Source: Acanthacorydalis orientalis (taxonomy: Eukaryota > Arthropoda > Insecta > Megaloptera > Corydalidae). Taken from it: a stretch of DNA of 64,000 nt. Location: the NCBI GenBank assembly GCA_034766995.1, contig CM068321.1, positions 9,808,026-9,872,025 on the forward strand, read 5' to 3'. Of this stretch, positions 10,362-20,310 are shown piece by piece (the first letter of the stretch is position 1; each line of letters starts with the position of its first letter). A program made the position numbers and the translations under genes. Under the pieces are notes generated by a model. That model was given only the letters and a program-made list of their open reading frames with translations, made no database searches and was not told the origin of the DNA.

Positions 10362-11971
10362 TTAACACCGTAGCGATTTAAGCCTTCCCTAGAACCCTTT
10401 ACTCTTAGATCCACTTTACTCTTTTGTGATTATCGGATTAGTGGACAAAGTGATAACTAAATAATATACTGTTATTAATACTAAATTATGTTAATTTCGA
10501 AATCTGCAAACATTTCTGGTATACTTTCATGTGCAACAATATAAAAATAACAACAATAATTTTAAAAAAAATTAGAGCGTTGCATTATTGAACGTCATCA
10601 CATAATGAGTATACATAATATTATTTAGAAGTGCATTTGTTGCAAACAGTTTTTCTACAGGCGTGGCATTTGACAAATGATTTGTTTTCCGTGCAGAACG
10701 ATTTTACCTGACGACGTGTCCGTTTGTCTTGTCGCTCAGGGATTTCATCTGGGATTAGAGTGCAGCTAAGTGCTATTCTGTTCTCTGCGTATCTTTCGGA
10801 AAGCTCTTCTCCCAGATGAAGAATGAAGTTTTTACGGTTTATTTTTTTCTTATTCAGAGCATTGTACAGGGCTCAGGTATTTTATTGCTGCTAAGTCAAG
10901 CAAGTTATAGGAAGTGTGAAATGGTCAGTGCTTGCATGAGGCTTTTACTAAGTATTTGCGAGCCATTTGATCCACCACGTCAACTCCATATTTTCCACCA
11001 CGTCAACATCATATTTAGAGCTGTTATAAAATGCTACGGTATCTAGCTTTTTTTTCCACCCTATCCAATTTACACATGAAGGTGCAAAGTGTTCAGAATA
11101 AGAACATTTTTGTTGCTCTTTTCCTGACAAACTGTCAAAGAAATATCATCTTTTTTAGTAACGCTGTGCTGTATAAATTCTCTTTCGCATGTTTGACGCA
11201 AACTAGTATTTCTCGGCAGGATTTGTTCATGGTATCGACAAGACTCATACCCTTTACTTTCAAAGTTTCAGAGAGAGACAAAAGACGTTATGAAATTGTC
11301 ACATGTGATATTTTTGCCTTTGTTCATATATGGCTCTAGTAACTTTTTACGAGTCACCATAACGCTCGTTGTTCGGCCTAGTGTGATTTTTTCCTAGATA
11401 TGGGAATGCATTCGCTATATATTTGGATTCTTTGTCTACAGCCATCCAATACTTATATGACCATATTTATCTAGTTTTGAAATCATGAATTGAGCGAATC
11501 TGCAACGGCATTTAGAGAGGAAAAACTGCTCGTTGATTATTAAATATGGTCCAGATATATAATAGCTTTGTGCGTTTATAATAAATTCATACTAAATTTT
11601 CGATACTATTGCAAACTTGTCTTCTTTCATTCTTTCCAATCTTGTAGATCTAATGTCGAATCTCAGAAATCGCATTTTCTCTGAATTTGAACGCTAATGC
11701 AGCGTTAAATTGTCACAAAAACACGTTCCAACACGAATAAACTAATCTGAATACATCATTATCAACATTGGGTCTAAATTGAGCCAAGGTAAATGTGGAT
11801 TTTACAAAGACGGGGTGTCACTATAAAAATAAAATTTATTTGGAATTGATTATGATCGTTATTTGTGAATAATTGTAAAAATTTAAAGCTCCAGGTGTAA
11901 ATCTAAATTAAATGGAAAAGAAAGAACGTACAGATGGGTCAAAAATGGCACAGTCGCGGTTCTAGTGTTAA
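10362..11971 (-). mobile_element. piggyBac-type DNA transposon, degenerate, TTAA-flanked
   Basis: The right end reads, on the minus strand, TTAA then cactagaaccgcgac (11968-11971 inward). At the left, TTAA at 10362-10365 is followed by caccgtagcga, an alignable but gapped version of the same end; a second TTAA at 10378-10381 followed by gccttccctagaac is an alternative boundary. TTAA target duplication and short ends beginning with C are standard for piggyBac. Between the ends lies a decayed transposase on the minus strand (separate entry). At about 1.6 kb it is shorter than intact piggyBac elements (roughly 2.4 kb), consistent with loss of the N-terminal part. Confidence 0.75.
10630..11740 (-). 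pseudogene. piggyBac transposase pseudogene
   Basis: Reading the minus strand from about 11740 down, pieces in different frames give in order RFDIRSTRLERMKEDKFAIV, YYISGPYLIINEQFF, KYWMAVDKESKYIANAFPYL, NNERYGDS, LEPYMNKGKNITCDNFITSF, VDVVDQMARKYLVKASCKH, YNLLDLAAIKYLSPVQ and a C-terminal cysteine-rich segment CTENKSFVKCHACRKTVCNK. This is the standard order of a piggyBac DDD transposase with its C-terminal zinc-binding domain. The first catalytic Asp (family I-D-E-Q) is Asn here (I-N-E-Q); the second (M-x-x-D) and third (V-D-x-x-D-Q) are still encoded. Multiple frameshifts and stops make it inactive. Confidence 0.85.
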
Positions 11972-12891
11972 TAGAAAAATTTAATTTCTTCGAGAGTAAA
12001 ATTTAACTGATTCCACGTACGTTGATTGATTTCAAACAATTCCGTTAGAAAAATATCTAGAGAAGATTCCAAAGTCAAATAGAGTAATTAATGAATGGCT
12101 TTAAATAGTGGCCAAAAACAAGAAAATGATACAAAATTGGGAATGATAGTATTTAAAAACATCCAAAATGGTCAGAATAAATAAAGGAATATTTTAAAAA
12201 AATTGCAATTTGAAAAATAAAACAACAAGATAATAGAAATAATGTAGAAAATAAAAGAGAAGTAGTGAATTAAGAATTTATAATAAAAATATGCTCTTAA
12301 GTGGAGACAAAAATACAACACCCTGAAATAATAGTACAAATTATGAAAGGTGTAGCAGGTATGATAAATACAATGAATTACAAACGAATATCGTAAACAA
12401 TTTTAGAATATGAAAAAAAATATGAGAAGTTAGAAATGGAAGAAATAGAAGAACAAGCAAAAAATTTATGTTTTATGTGAGGAAAAAGTCACAGATATTC
12501 ATTTCAGAAAGATTTCTAAAAAAACAGAAAATATTAGACAAAATGTGTGTCAGTAAAAGTGTAAAAAATATATAAATAGATTATAAACTAAAGAAAATAA
12601 AAAATACACGAATGAATTTCACTAATATTTTTTGTTTCACAAAAGTTTCACTTTACAAGTTAAAAAATGTTTTATTGAATATAATGTTTAACAATTGACT
12701 AATAATCACTCTTGATTGTTGCTTATTTGCATTTAAAAATAAATACCATTATTCTCAAAGCATTAAAGCACAAAAAACTCAAACTAATAATAAAATAATT
12801 CAAAAGAACCAAAATAAATGGAAATAGTATTTATATAAAACAATAGAGTGTGAAAGCTAATATTATATATTGTATATATTTATTAAATATT
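11972..12891. other. AT-rich, A-rich sequence, nothing recognised
   Basis: Purine-rich plus strand with many stops; no repeat or gene recognised. Confidence 0.5.
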
Positions 12892-13449
12892 AGGTGTCCA
12901 AATTAATTTGGTGCCTTTTTTTATAGGAAATGAAATAAGTTTCAATCCTCTAAATATCCCTCATTATTTTATTTAATTTTACTCTTCTATCCAGGAATTG
13001 ACAGATCCTTTCTCGAAAAAAGATAGCGGTGTTGGATCGGTGAAATCAATACACTTTCGAACCTCTTCCATTGTTTTATCATTTTTTGCATTTTTTATGT
13101 ATCACAACACTTTCTTTCAAAAATGAATAAGTCAATCCCGCGGCTTTAGCTCCGGGAAATTTTTTCAACTGGAATGCGAAAAATATGCAGTGTCTAATAT
13201 GCTGCTTTTCGTTCGCCATCCTATTCGTTACTGTTTTGTAAGGTTATGTCAACTGCTTGGACAAGATTTATATATTTTTAATGTTAAAGTTAGTTTGTTT
13301 TGATTTAGTTTTAGTTGCTTTGTTTTTGGTTAAGTTTTATTGTTAAAGTTAGCACTTCAAAATCCTGAAATGACGAGAAAATATTGTAATCTAAAACAGA
13401 GCTATGATTTATTCAATTTGAAAGCACCGATTTAATTTTTACATCTGCT
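12892..13449 (-). mobile_element. Tc1/mariner-derived MITE, family A copy 1
   Basis: About 558 bp. The left end aggtgtccaaattaatttgg is matched by the inverted right end (minus strand: gcagatgtaaaaattaaatc, then ggtgc). The minus strand encodes a truncated mariner N-terminus just inside the right end (compare S-E-K-Q-H-I-R-H-C-I-L in the better copies), joined after about 50 residues to the C-terminal tail (K-N-D-K-T-x-E-E-V-R-K-like, then NNEGYLED). The central HTH linker and all DDD residues are missing. The same deletion junction is shared by copies at 26.5, 35.7, 41.3 and 54.8 kb, so the deleted form itself was mobilised, presumably by a full-length relative. Confidence 0.8.
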
Positions 13450-13780
13450 ACATAGTATCATCCAATTACTAATCTCTAACAATTATCAATTTATAAGTAT
13501 AAAATAATGATACGTCAAAAATAAACTAATAAAAATACGTTTCAACAACGATAATAATAAAATAAAATGCAAATAATGAAACATGAGCAATTGTAAGAAA
13601 AAAAAATATTTTAATAGAAGATAAAACTAATGTATGATTATATTAAAATGTAACTGATAAAGTTAATAAAATCAGCAATGAAACATTTCACGTGCCGTTT
13701 ATTATAAAAAAAGGATGTGTCAAGAGAATGAAACATTCTCTTGTACTGAAGAAATAAATAAATAAATAAACCGAGTTCCG
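13450..13780. other. AT-rich sequence, nothing recognised
   Basis: No supported feature apart from a short AAAT/AATA-type repeat near 13755. Confidence 0.5.
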
Positions 13781-13926
13781 GTCGCGAAATGCACTAATGA
13801 GTGCGCCACACATTCGCTCAGCTGAACGCACAACAAATGCATCGAAATGCGAATCCGTCGATGCGCGGCGAACTGCAAGGTACGTTACAGATATCGTGCA
13901 GAAGGCACGATACACGTCGATGCGGC

Positions 13927-13976
13927 TGCTGCTGCTGCTTTCACGGCGACGGCGACGTCGTCGTCGTCGTCTCGTT
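13927..13976. repeat. Trinucleotide repeats (GCT)n, (CGG/CGA)n and (CGT)n
   Basis: Runs of gctgctgctgct, cggcgacggcgac and gtcgtcgtcgtcgtc lie next to each other. The last two are partly complementary and could fold back. Confidence 0.8.
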
Positions 13977-14029
13977 TCTTTTTTTGCTTGTTTTTACACG
14001 TAGTCGGTCGGCCGGCCCGTCTTTCCTAG

Positions 14030-14053
14030 CTGTCAATCAACGCCACCATAAAA
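14030..14053. promoter_or_regulatory. TALE/Hox-type site pair (TGATTGACAG and TTTTATGG)
   Basis: ctgtcaatca (14030-14039) is the exact complement of TGATTGACAG, the consensus for PBX/Exd plus MEIS/PREP/Hth heterodimers. Six bases on, ccataaaa (14046-14053) is the complement of TTTTATGG, a posterior-Hox (Abd-B) type site. They lie inside CpG island 3. The exact decamer is seen; binding is inferred. Confidence 0.4.
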
Positions 14054-14241
14054 ACGGCTAAAAAATGAATAAAAAAGGTTTTTTCCTCGGCTCCGGCGGG
14101 GCAGACAGCAACACTGACGGCTCAAGACGTTGTGTAGTCAATGTGCCATCGCAACATACTTAAAATTCATAGTTATAAAAATATATCTTTGAAAAAATGT
14201 ATTTATCAAGTTTGAAAAAAGGTGAATATGTCATTAACACA

Positions 14242-14746
14242 TTAAGCGCCGCTGTTGCGGGTACACAACATTAATTTTGGAATTTTTTTCTCGTCTGACA
14301 ATAATATTTTAAAATTTTTTTATGTAACAGTAAACACTGATTCAATAGCTATAGAATTACATTAATATTTTTTTCGATTTTTGCGAAAGAGAAAAAAAGT
14401 GGAATAGATGTAGACTTTGCAAGAGCTAAACTATATATATATATACAAAGTGCAACTTTTTTCTCCACCCAAAGTGTTTTAGTAATTATTACGATATTTA
14501 ATTGGAATTTAAAAAAAATAAATGAATTTAAAATTTAAAACAGGGTAGTTTTTATTCACTTTTCAAATATTTTTTTGATAATGCTTACATTAGTCTCCGC
14601 TGTTGCGTATGCAAAGCATCTCACTGTGAAAAACCAAATTTTTAATTATTTTTCTTTTTAACGCCAAATTATTTAGAAGGGACTTAAAACCAAACCATGT
14701 TAATCTTTTTGGAAAATTCCTGTGATTTCGAGTAGCGGCATTTAAT
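14242..14746. mobile_element. TTAA-flanked MITE (piggyBac-like)
   Basis: TTAA at 14242-14245 followed by gcgccgctgttgcggg mirrors TTAA at 14743-14746, which read inward on the other strand continues atgccgctactcg. The shared GCCGCT near each TTAA and the TTAA duplication suggest a non-autonomous piggyBac-type element. Inside, cgctgttgcg recurs near 14599. No coding capacity. Confidence 0.5.
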
Positions 14747-15261
14747 GGCTTAAAATTAGATATATATTTTTAAAGGCACATAAGTAGTCTATTTAATTTA
14801 AATACCTTGTATCAATTTTTATAACGAGATTTTATCTACGTTAATTCAAATGACACTTTCCTGTCTTATATCAATTACTACACACCATATCATTTCGTTT
14901 TTAGAGGCTCACATTTTCTACGTTGAAGAAATAATTTACTAACATTAATTTTCTATAACATATTCATTTTAATGCTAATTATTTATGAAACAGTACTAGA
15001 ACAATATTAATATTGTATTAGAACAGTGATTGTATTAGAGTAGTATTGTATTAAAACAGGTATTGAGATTATCCAAAAATAACAGAATAAATGAAATTGA
15101 GAGAATAAATAAAATAATATATAAAGAAATTCAAATTGAAGAAACAGGATAACAAATGTCTAAAAACAACTTATTTGAATTTTCTTTCTTTTAATAACCA
15201 GAGAATTAACAATATTCCCAAAATACGACGGCGATGCAAATGAAAATTTTAATTATTTAAT
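14747..15261. other. AT-rich sequence with one arm of a direct repeat
   Basis: Holds the first copy of a direct repeat (14963-15030) described below; otherwise nothing recognised. Confidence 0.5.
14963..15030 (+). repeat. Direct repeat, copy 1 of 2
   Basis: Includes aattatttatgaaacagtac and tagaacaatattaatattgt. The second copy, with about 58 of 66 bases matching by eye, lies at 16374-16440, about 1.4 kb away in the same orientation. A mariner remnant lies between them. Confidence 0.7.
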
Positions 15262-15560
15262 TTTTCATCGTATATTGCAAGGAAGTGTCACAATTGTACT
15301 ATTTTTCAACATTTATCTCCATAGCCTTCAATACAAAAATTCCAGTGTTTAATTATTTTATGGATTCTTCTAAAAAAAATGATTTTGACCTAGTGCGCAG
15401 CCACTCATGCCCAAACTGTTGCACTTCTTCATTGCAACTGAAAAGCTTTTCACCCATTGTCTCTCTGAGTGGTTCAAGAAAAAAGTAAACACTTGGAGCT
15501 AGATCTGGTTAATATGGAAGATGAAAAAGACATTAACAGTGCTCTTTATTGATGGTAGCC
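15262..15560 (-). pseudogene. Mariner-family transposase C-terminal fragment
   Basis: On the minus strand, reading from about 15530, pieces in two frames give LPY-PDLAPSVYFFLEPLRE, TMGEKLFSCNEEVQQFGHEW and LRTRSKSFF, ending near a short VEK-like tail. This is the end of a mariner transposase: P-P-Y-S-P-D-L-A-P-S-D-x-x-L-F-G-P-L-K-E, then G-x-x-F-x-x-x-E-E-V-x-x-x-V-x-x-W-L. The third catalytic Asp (PDLAPS) is still readable; the serine and aspartate next to it are changed. Upstream regions are not recognisable. Confidence 0.6.
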
Positions 15561-15917
15561 ATCTTCGTAATTTACTAATTAACAAACTGACAATTTACTT
15601 TGATAAAGATGACCAACGGTGTTGATTATCTTATTACCCGAGAACGACACATCGATGTATCATTTTATGACTCATTTCCTGCAAGATTGTCACATCTGGG
15701 TGTCCTTACCGTTTATTCAATGAACATAAAATTACTTCAGTACCGATAAACGACATTCAAAAGTGACGTTTTCTTATGGATTGAAATCGTTTTCAATGAT
15801 TTTGAAATTATTATATTTCCATATTAACTCTCCCGTTACGATGCAGTAAACCAGTTGACAGGGTGATTTTATTTGCAAATATCTATCGTGATATTTTTAA
15901 TTATATTTCTTTATTTT

Positions 15918-15920
<3 letters not shown>

Positions 15921-15963
<43 letters not shown>
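15921..15963. repeat. (TA)n microsatellite
   Basis: Pure TA tract of about 43 bp. Confidence 0.95.
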
Positions 15964-15967
<4 letters not shown>

Positions 15968-16373
15968 TGATACTAATAGCTCATGCAAGGATTGATCTTG
16001 ATGTACAGCTAATTGAAAATCATTCTATTCCTTCATAAATAGTAATTTTCATGAAAAATATTAGCCATAAATTGAATTTACTGCGCCGATATTGAGATTC
16101 TCAAAAGGACACCGGGCTGGTAGCGTTAATCAATAAATATAATTGTATGTTTGTCACCTTACAGATAACAGGTTAAAAAACAAAATCATGTAAGACTAAT
16201 TAAATTTATTTTTCTACTTTAACTATTAATAAAAATTATATCAAATCTAATATTCTGACTTCTCTTTTATTAAAAGATATTTCAAAACCAATTGAAAATT
16301 GAACTTGAAGATATTCGTTTAAAGTAGTTCCATCGAACAGAGTTACTGTGAAATTAAATATGATTGCTATCCA

Positions 16374-16440
16374 TTCATTTTAATACTAATTATTTATGAT
16401 ACAGTACTAGAACAATACTAATATAGTATTAGAACCGTTA
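16374..16440 (+). repeat. Direct repeat, copy 2 of 2
   Basis: Matches 14963-15030 (aattatttatgatacagtac, tagaacaatactaatatagt). Confidence 0.7.
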
Positions 16441-16621
16441 TCCAATGATTCGAAGTCAAAGAAAGCATAATTTAAGAAATGGCAATTATTATTCGTTAAA
16501 AAACTAAATATGTATTGAAAAAATATAAATGTTAAGACACTGATGCACTGATACACTGATTTTATAATAATATTAATAATATTCTTTAGAGTTTTAACTA
16601 TTGCCATACTTTTTGTTTATT

Positions 16622-16980
16622 GTGCATCACAATTAACAACGGTATATCGATATATATATATATATATATACATATATTTTCTTCGATTTATATCATAGCA
16701 GACAACAAGTTACAAACACTTGAATATATAATTTCGTCGTATTTTCGACGACGTAGCGTTCGACGAACATTGACGGCCACGGCCGGCTGTCCTGCGACCG
16801 GCAACTGTCTGTCACGGGCCCACGGGGGCGGTGAGGCGCGACGGGGGGCGCAGTCACGCGGTCAGAAAATCGAAATAGCCGGAGAGGTTGCACGCGAGGG
16901 TAGCAGGCAAGTTTCAATCGAGCTGCATATACACATCCTATAATAACAACAACAGCAACAAAGTATCTAAGAAGCACTAG
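16622..16980. other. GC/CpG-rich island 4
   Basis: After a short TA tract (16651-16678), sequence at 16735-16920 is very CpG-rich (gccacggccggctgtcctgc, gacggggggcgcagtcacgc). A minus-strand open frame at 16977-16693 (94 aa) begins with a signal-peptide-like MLLRYFVAVVVIIGCVYA but matches no family I recognise; see findings. Probably a regulatory island. Confidence 0.4.
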
Positions 16981-17086
16981 TTTTCTTACTGACTTATCTC
17001 AGATATATCGGTTTCGATAATAAACTGTTTGGTCTTTGTTTACATTAACCGTTAATAAATATTATATTTTTAATACTTACTTCTCC

Positions 17087-17093
<7 letters not shown>

Positions 17094-17128
<35 letters not shown>
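17094..17128. repeat. (TA)n microsatellite
   Basis: TA tract after a CT-rich lead (ctccctctctc). Confidence 0.95.
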
Positions 17129-17131
<3 letters not shown>

Positions 17132-17404
17132 GAATAGATTCGTGACACCTACAATTATTTGTTTCTGTCATGCGTCTCATTTTTTGAAAATGCAGGGAAA
17201 TAATTATTTTTGTATTAAAAGAAGATATATGAACTAATGTTTTTATATAAGAATTATTTTGTTAGAATTGATAACGAAGTGAGTTTTGAATACACAATTT
17301 GTTTGAATTTTGAGACGCATGCTGTTTATTCGGTTAAATCTTTTGAATGTGTGGACGCCAGTAGGACGTTTTCGTGCTTGCTGTCATTGAATATCTCTAC
17401 AGCA

Positions 17405-17408
<4 letters not shown>

Positions 17409-17481
<73 letters not shown>
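17409..17481. repeat. (TA)n microsatellite
   Basis: Pure TA tract of about 73 bp. Confidence 0.95.
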
Positions 17482-17482
<1 letters not shown>

Positions 17483-17659
17483 TTCTCATATATTTAAAAT
17501 TTATTCTTCAATAAACTATCACACTATGAACTGTCACAGTTCGAAAATTTAACTCATGTGATTAGAGATGACAGCTATATCACTTATTTTATATTGCATG
17601 TTTAAATACCATACAAATCAGAGTACAATTGTGGTTGAATTCATTTCCATGCTCAGAAC

Positions 17660-17835
17660 GTTAAGGTATATACGATCTGTGCCTTAGTGCTTTGAGGATG
17701 ACTGCTTCGCCATCGAAATACGCATAAGCAACAATCAAAAAAGATCTATTATTTAGTTAATAAACATTTTTGATCGGGATTTTTTACGGCTTGTGGAGCG
17801 AGTTAAAATTCATTTATGAAATAAAATACAAAAGT
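17660..17835 (+). repeat. HCR dispersed repeat, forward copy (near full length)
   Basis: In order: gtgccttagtgctttgagga, tgactgcttcgccatc, gaaatacgcataagcaacaa, a core with tcaaaaaagatctatta and aataaacatttttgatcgg, acggcttgtggagcg and aaattcatttatgaaat. Together with the copy at 7553-7735 it defines the 5' half of the unit. Confidence 0.7.
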
Positions 17836-18327
17836 GATCAATCTTTAAATGTCGACTATCGTGTGTTAGCATTGTTAATCAATGTTACAAATAAGTTCAG
17901 TGACCTGAGATATTGAATGGTTGACTTTTGAAGTTCAGTACATTAAAATTAACAAAAATAATATCCCTGAATTGCGATTGATTAACTGTAACTGTTATTT
18001 TTTTGCGGTATATGTAAATCTATTTTATTTTCCAAAATGAAAAATTACTTCTCAATATGCAAGTAAAATTAGTTAGTCGTAACTAACTGGTTTTACTTGC
18101 ATTGTTATTAAATGAGATAAGATCACTTAACTAATTTAACAAAATTAGAATATATCAAAAGTGTTAAACAAAATCAAATACAATATAAATAGTTGATAGG
18201 AGATTTCAAAAATTTAAAAACATTTTGAAAAATTTTAATGAAGATGGAATAAAAGTATCAGGAATTAGGAAAAGCAGTATTTATTTGCAGAGCACTTTAT
18301 GTAGCGGTGATAGTTGAAAGCTAAATA
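17836..18327. other. AT-rich sequence with one strong hairpin
   Basis: Unremarkable except for the hairpin at 18057-18102. Confidence 0.5.
18057..18102. repeat. 46-nt perfect-stem hairpin
   Basis: Left arm 18057-18077 and right arm 18082-18102 pair over 21 positions (19 Watson-Crick pairs and two G-T pairs in the plus-strand form) around a cgta loop. The outer 12 bp atgcaagtaaaa / ttttacttgcat are perfect. The loop is too short for a typical microRNA precursor; a foldback relic is more likely. Confidence 0.8.
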
Positions 18328-18351
18328 TTATATATATATATATATACACAC

Positions 18352-18428
<77 letters not shown>
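18328..18428. repeat. (TA)n compound microsatellite ending in (TG)n
   Basis: TA tract with CACACA and ACATA interruptions, ending in (TG)n at about 18411-18428. It replaces the 3' end of the mariner transposase that follows. Confidence 0.95.
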
Positions 18429-19551
18429 CTCCAGTGATTTTTCTGTCCTGGAAATCCTTTATCTTTAAGGTCATCAAAATATCGATTCACTGTTGGTATC
18501 AGTTCTTCATCAAACGAAAATCGCCTACTATTAAGGATTTTTTTATGTTTTGGGAACGGATTGAAATCTGAGGAGACCAAATCTAGAAAATAGGCTGGAT
18601 GGTGTAGCAAGTCATATTTCAATTCAGCGAGTTTTGCTATGGATACAACAATTTTATGAGGACGTGTATTGTCCTTATGGAAAATGATTTTCTTCGATAA
18701 ACCTGGTCTTATCTCACGAATTGTTTGATCGAGTCGATTCATAAGTTTTGCATACCACTCTTCCATTATCGTTTGACCCTTTGGAAGGTAGTCAATTAGC
18801 AGGATTCCTTTAGAGTCCCAAGAAATGAAACCATAGCTTTTCCAGCTGATAAAACTGATTTTGTTTTTTTGGTGGGGGAGAATTCCCATGCTTCTATTGC
18901 TTTGATTATTGTTTTGCCTCTGGAGTGTAATGGCGAATCCAAATATCATCTTTAGTCACATATTTCCTGATAAAGTCAGTTGTATCCCTCTTAAATCGAT
19001 CTGAACAGTCCTTGGAAATTTGTACTCGAATGCGTTTAAGATCAACTATCAGCAATTTTCATACCTAACTCTTCATTTAAGATGTGATACATCCATTCAT
19101 CTTAGACACCTACAACCTTAGCAATTTCGGACATCTTCAATCGCCGATCCTATAAGGCAATATCGTGCGCTTTGTGGATGATTTGTTCTGTCGTTGCAGT
19201 TTTCGGAGTCCACTACGTGGTTTATCTTCTAAGCTTACATGGCCACATTGAAATTAAGCTACCTACTTCTTTATGGTTGTATATGAAGGTATACTATCAC
19301 CCAATACACTTTTCATCTCATTAAAGATTTATTTTGAATTTAAGCTTTTTTTGACAAAAAACTTTATCATTGCAAAATGTTCCACTTTATCCATTTTAAC
19401 AATGGCACAAAAAGAGCTTTATTTAAACTAATGTTTCCAACAAACTGCTTGACACATTAATTATAACTGAGATTATATCTCAGATAGATATCGCTTTGTA
19501 ATCCGCCACAAATATTTAAAATATTACCGCTACTTATTTGTTAGACCTCGA
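18429..19551 (-). pseudogene. Mariner transposase, nearly complete but degenerate and 3'-truncated
   Basis: The minus strand starts at about 19396 with MDKVEHFAMIKFFVKKSLNS and continues in several frames: SVLGDSIPSYTTIKK, VSLEDKPRSG, KRIRVQISKDCSDRFKRDTT, DFIRKYVTKDDIWIRHYTPE, LLIDYLPKGQTI, IIFHKDNTRPHK and FLDLVSSDFNPFPKHKKI, ending RYFDDLKDK. All three catalytic Asp positions are still readable (KDDIW, FHKDN, FLDL), but stops and frameshifts in the N-terminal half prevent a complete product; the C-terminal half is open for over 170 residues. A mariner-like inverted end (cgaggtctaacaaataagta, minus strand) lies at about 19551. The other end is lost in the microsatellite at 18328-18428. It looks like a cecropia/vertumana-type mariner, tentatively. 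Confidence 0.8.
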
Positions 19552-19607
19552 ATTTTTCAAATCACTCTCATATTGTATAATTTCTTACTTAATAATATAA
19601 GTGTCTG

Positions 19608-19616
19608 TATATATAA

Positions 19617-19654
<38 letters not shown>

Positions 19655-19660
19655 ATGTAT
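19608..19660. repeat. (TA)n(TG)n compound microsatellite
   Basis: TA tract passing into (GT)n and then tatgtatctg. Confidence 0.95.
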
Positions 19661-19789
19661 CTGTAAGAAAAAAATATTTATAATTTTGTGTTACATGTAA
19701 ATTTTTACATACCTCTATTTCCAATAAAAAAAAATGATTATAACCTTCTACGCAATCCAATAACAAGTGAGTACTGACCTACAAAAAAC

Positions 19790-20160
19790 CGTCATCGATC
19801 TCTTTAATCCTTTCACATAACGTACGGATAGATTTTACTGCACACTTGTCCTTGTGCGACTGTTAATAATTTTTAAAAAAAAAAAAAGTCACAGGACGGC
19901 ATATAACGACAAACTTGTCAAGTGTTCCGTTCGAGAGCAAGTGAAGCGAACGGCGAGATAAAGAACAGAAAAAAAAACAGTTTCGCGTGGTCTCGCGGAT
20001 GATAAAATCTGCAGTTATTATTCAGCCACGCAGTGGGACGTCCCGTGGGGCCGCCCCACTGACACGCGCACGCCAACCATGCCGTGCAACGCGGTTATGA
20101 ATCAAAGTAGGTTTTCGATTCGTCTCGGGGTATAACCGAAAGGCACCTTACTCCGTACAT
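19790..20160. other. GC/CpG-rich island 5
   Basis: CpG-rich core (about 19900-20150: ttccgttcgagagcaagtga, ggccgccccactgacacgcg, gtgcaacgcggttatgaatc). No open frame of note and no domain. Contains the self-complementary block at 20031-20061 and a GATA-type agataaag. Candidate non-coding regulatory island. Confidence 0.4.
20031..20061. repeat. Overlapping GC-rich palindromes
   Basis: cagtggg (20031-20037) pairs with cccactg (20055-20061). Inside are the 10-bp palindrome gggacgtccc (20035-20044) and the 15-bp palindrome gtggggccgccccac (20045-20059). Two alternative folds are possible. Confidence 0.75.
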
Positions 20161-20216
20161 ACACACACACATTTTCTATGACTTTTTATATACATGCATT
20201 CATATATATGTATATA

Positions 20217-20289
<73 letters not shown>

Positions 20290-20310
20290 GTGTGTGTGTG
20301 TCAAGATATA
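20161..20310. repeat. Compound microsatellite (AC)n...(TA)n...(TG)n
   Basis: An AC run at 20161-20172 is followed by a long TA tract (about 20219-20289) and a TG run (about 20289-20301), giving an overall mirror-complementary layout. Confidence 0.9.

Larger units (their letters stand above)
13781..14160. other. GC/CpG-rich island 3
   Basis: Strong CpG enrichment (gtcgatgcgcggcgaactgc, cggccggcccg, ggctccggcgggg). Overlapping open frames on both strands contain no recognisable domain, as expected when AT-rich stop codons are rare. Composition and the binding-site-like motifs at 14030-14053 suggest a cis-regulatory element or promoter-proximal sequence. Confidence 0.45.
15561..16621. other. 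AT-rich sequence, mostly unrecognised
   Basis: The first ~250 bp may be further decayed mariner sequence upstream of the fragment at 15262-15560, but no motif is secure. The rest holds a TA microsatellite and the second copy of the direct repeat. Confidence 0.4.

Noticed and set aside
13688..14061. Overlapping frames on both strands in island 3
   Set aside because: Several mutually exclusive frames in CpG-rich DNA, with runs of Arg/Ala/Ser from trinucleotide repeats; expected from composition.
19806..19835. ttaatcctttcacataacg as a piggyBac-type end
   Set aside because: Only one end is visible; a possible coincidence.
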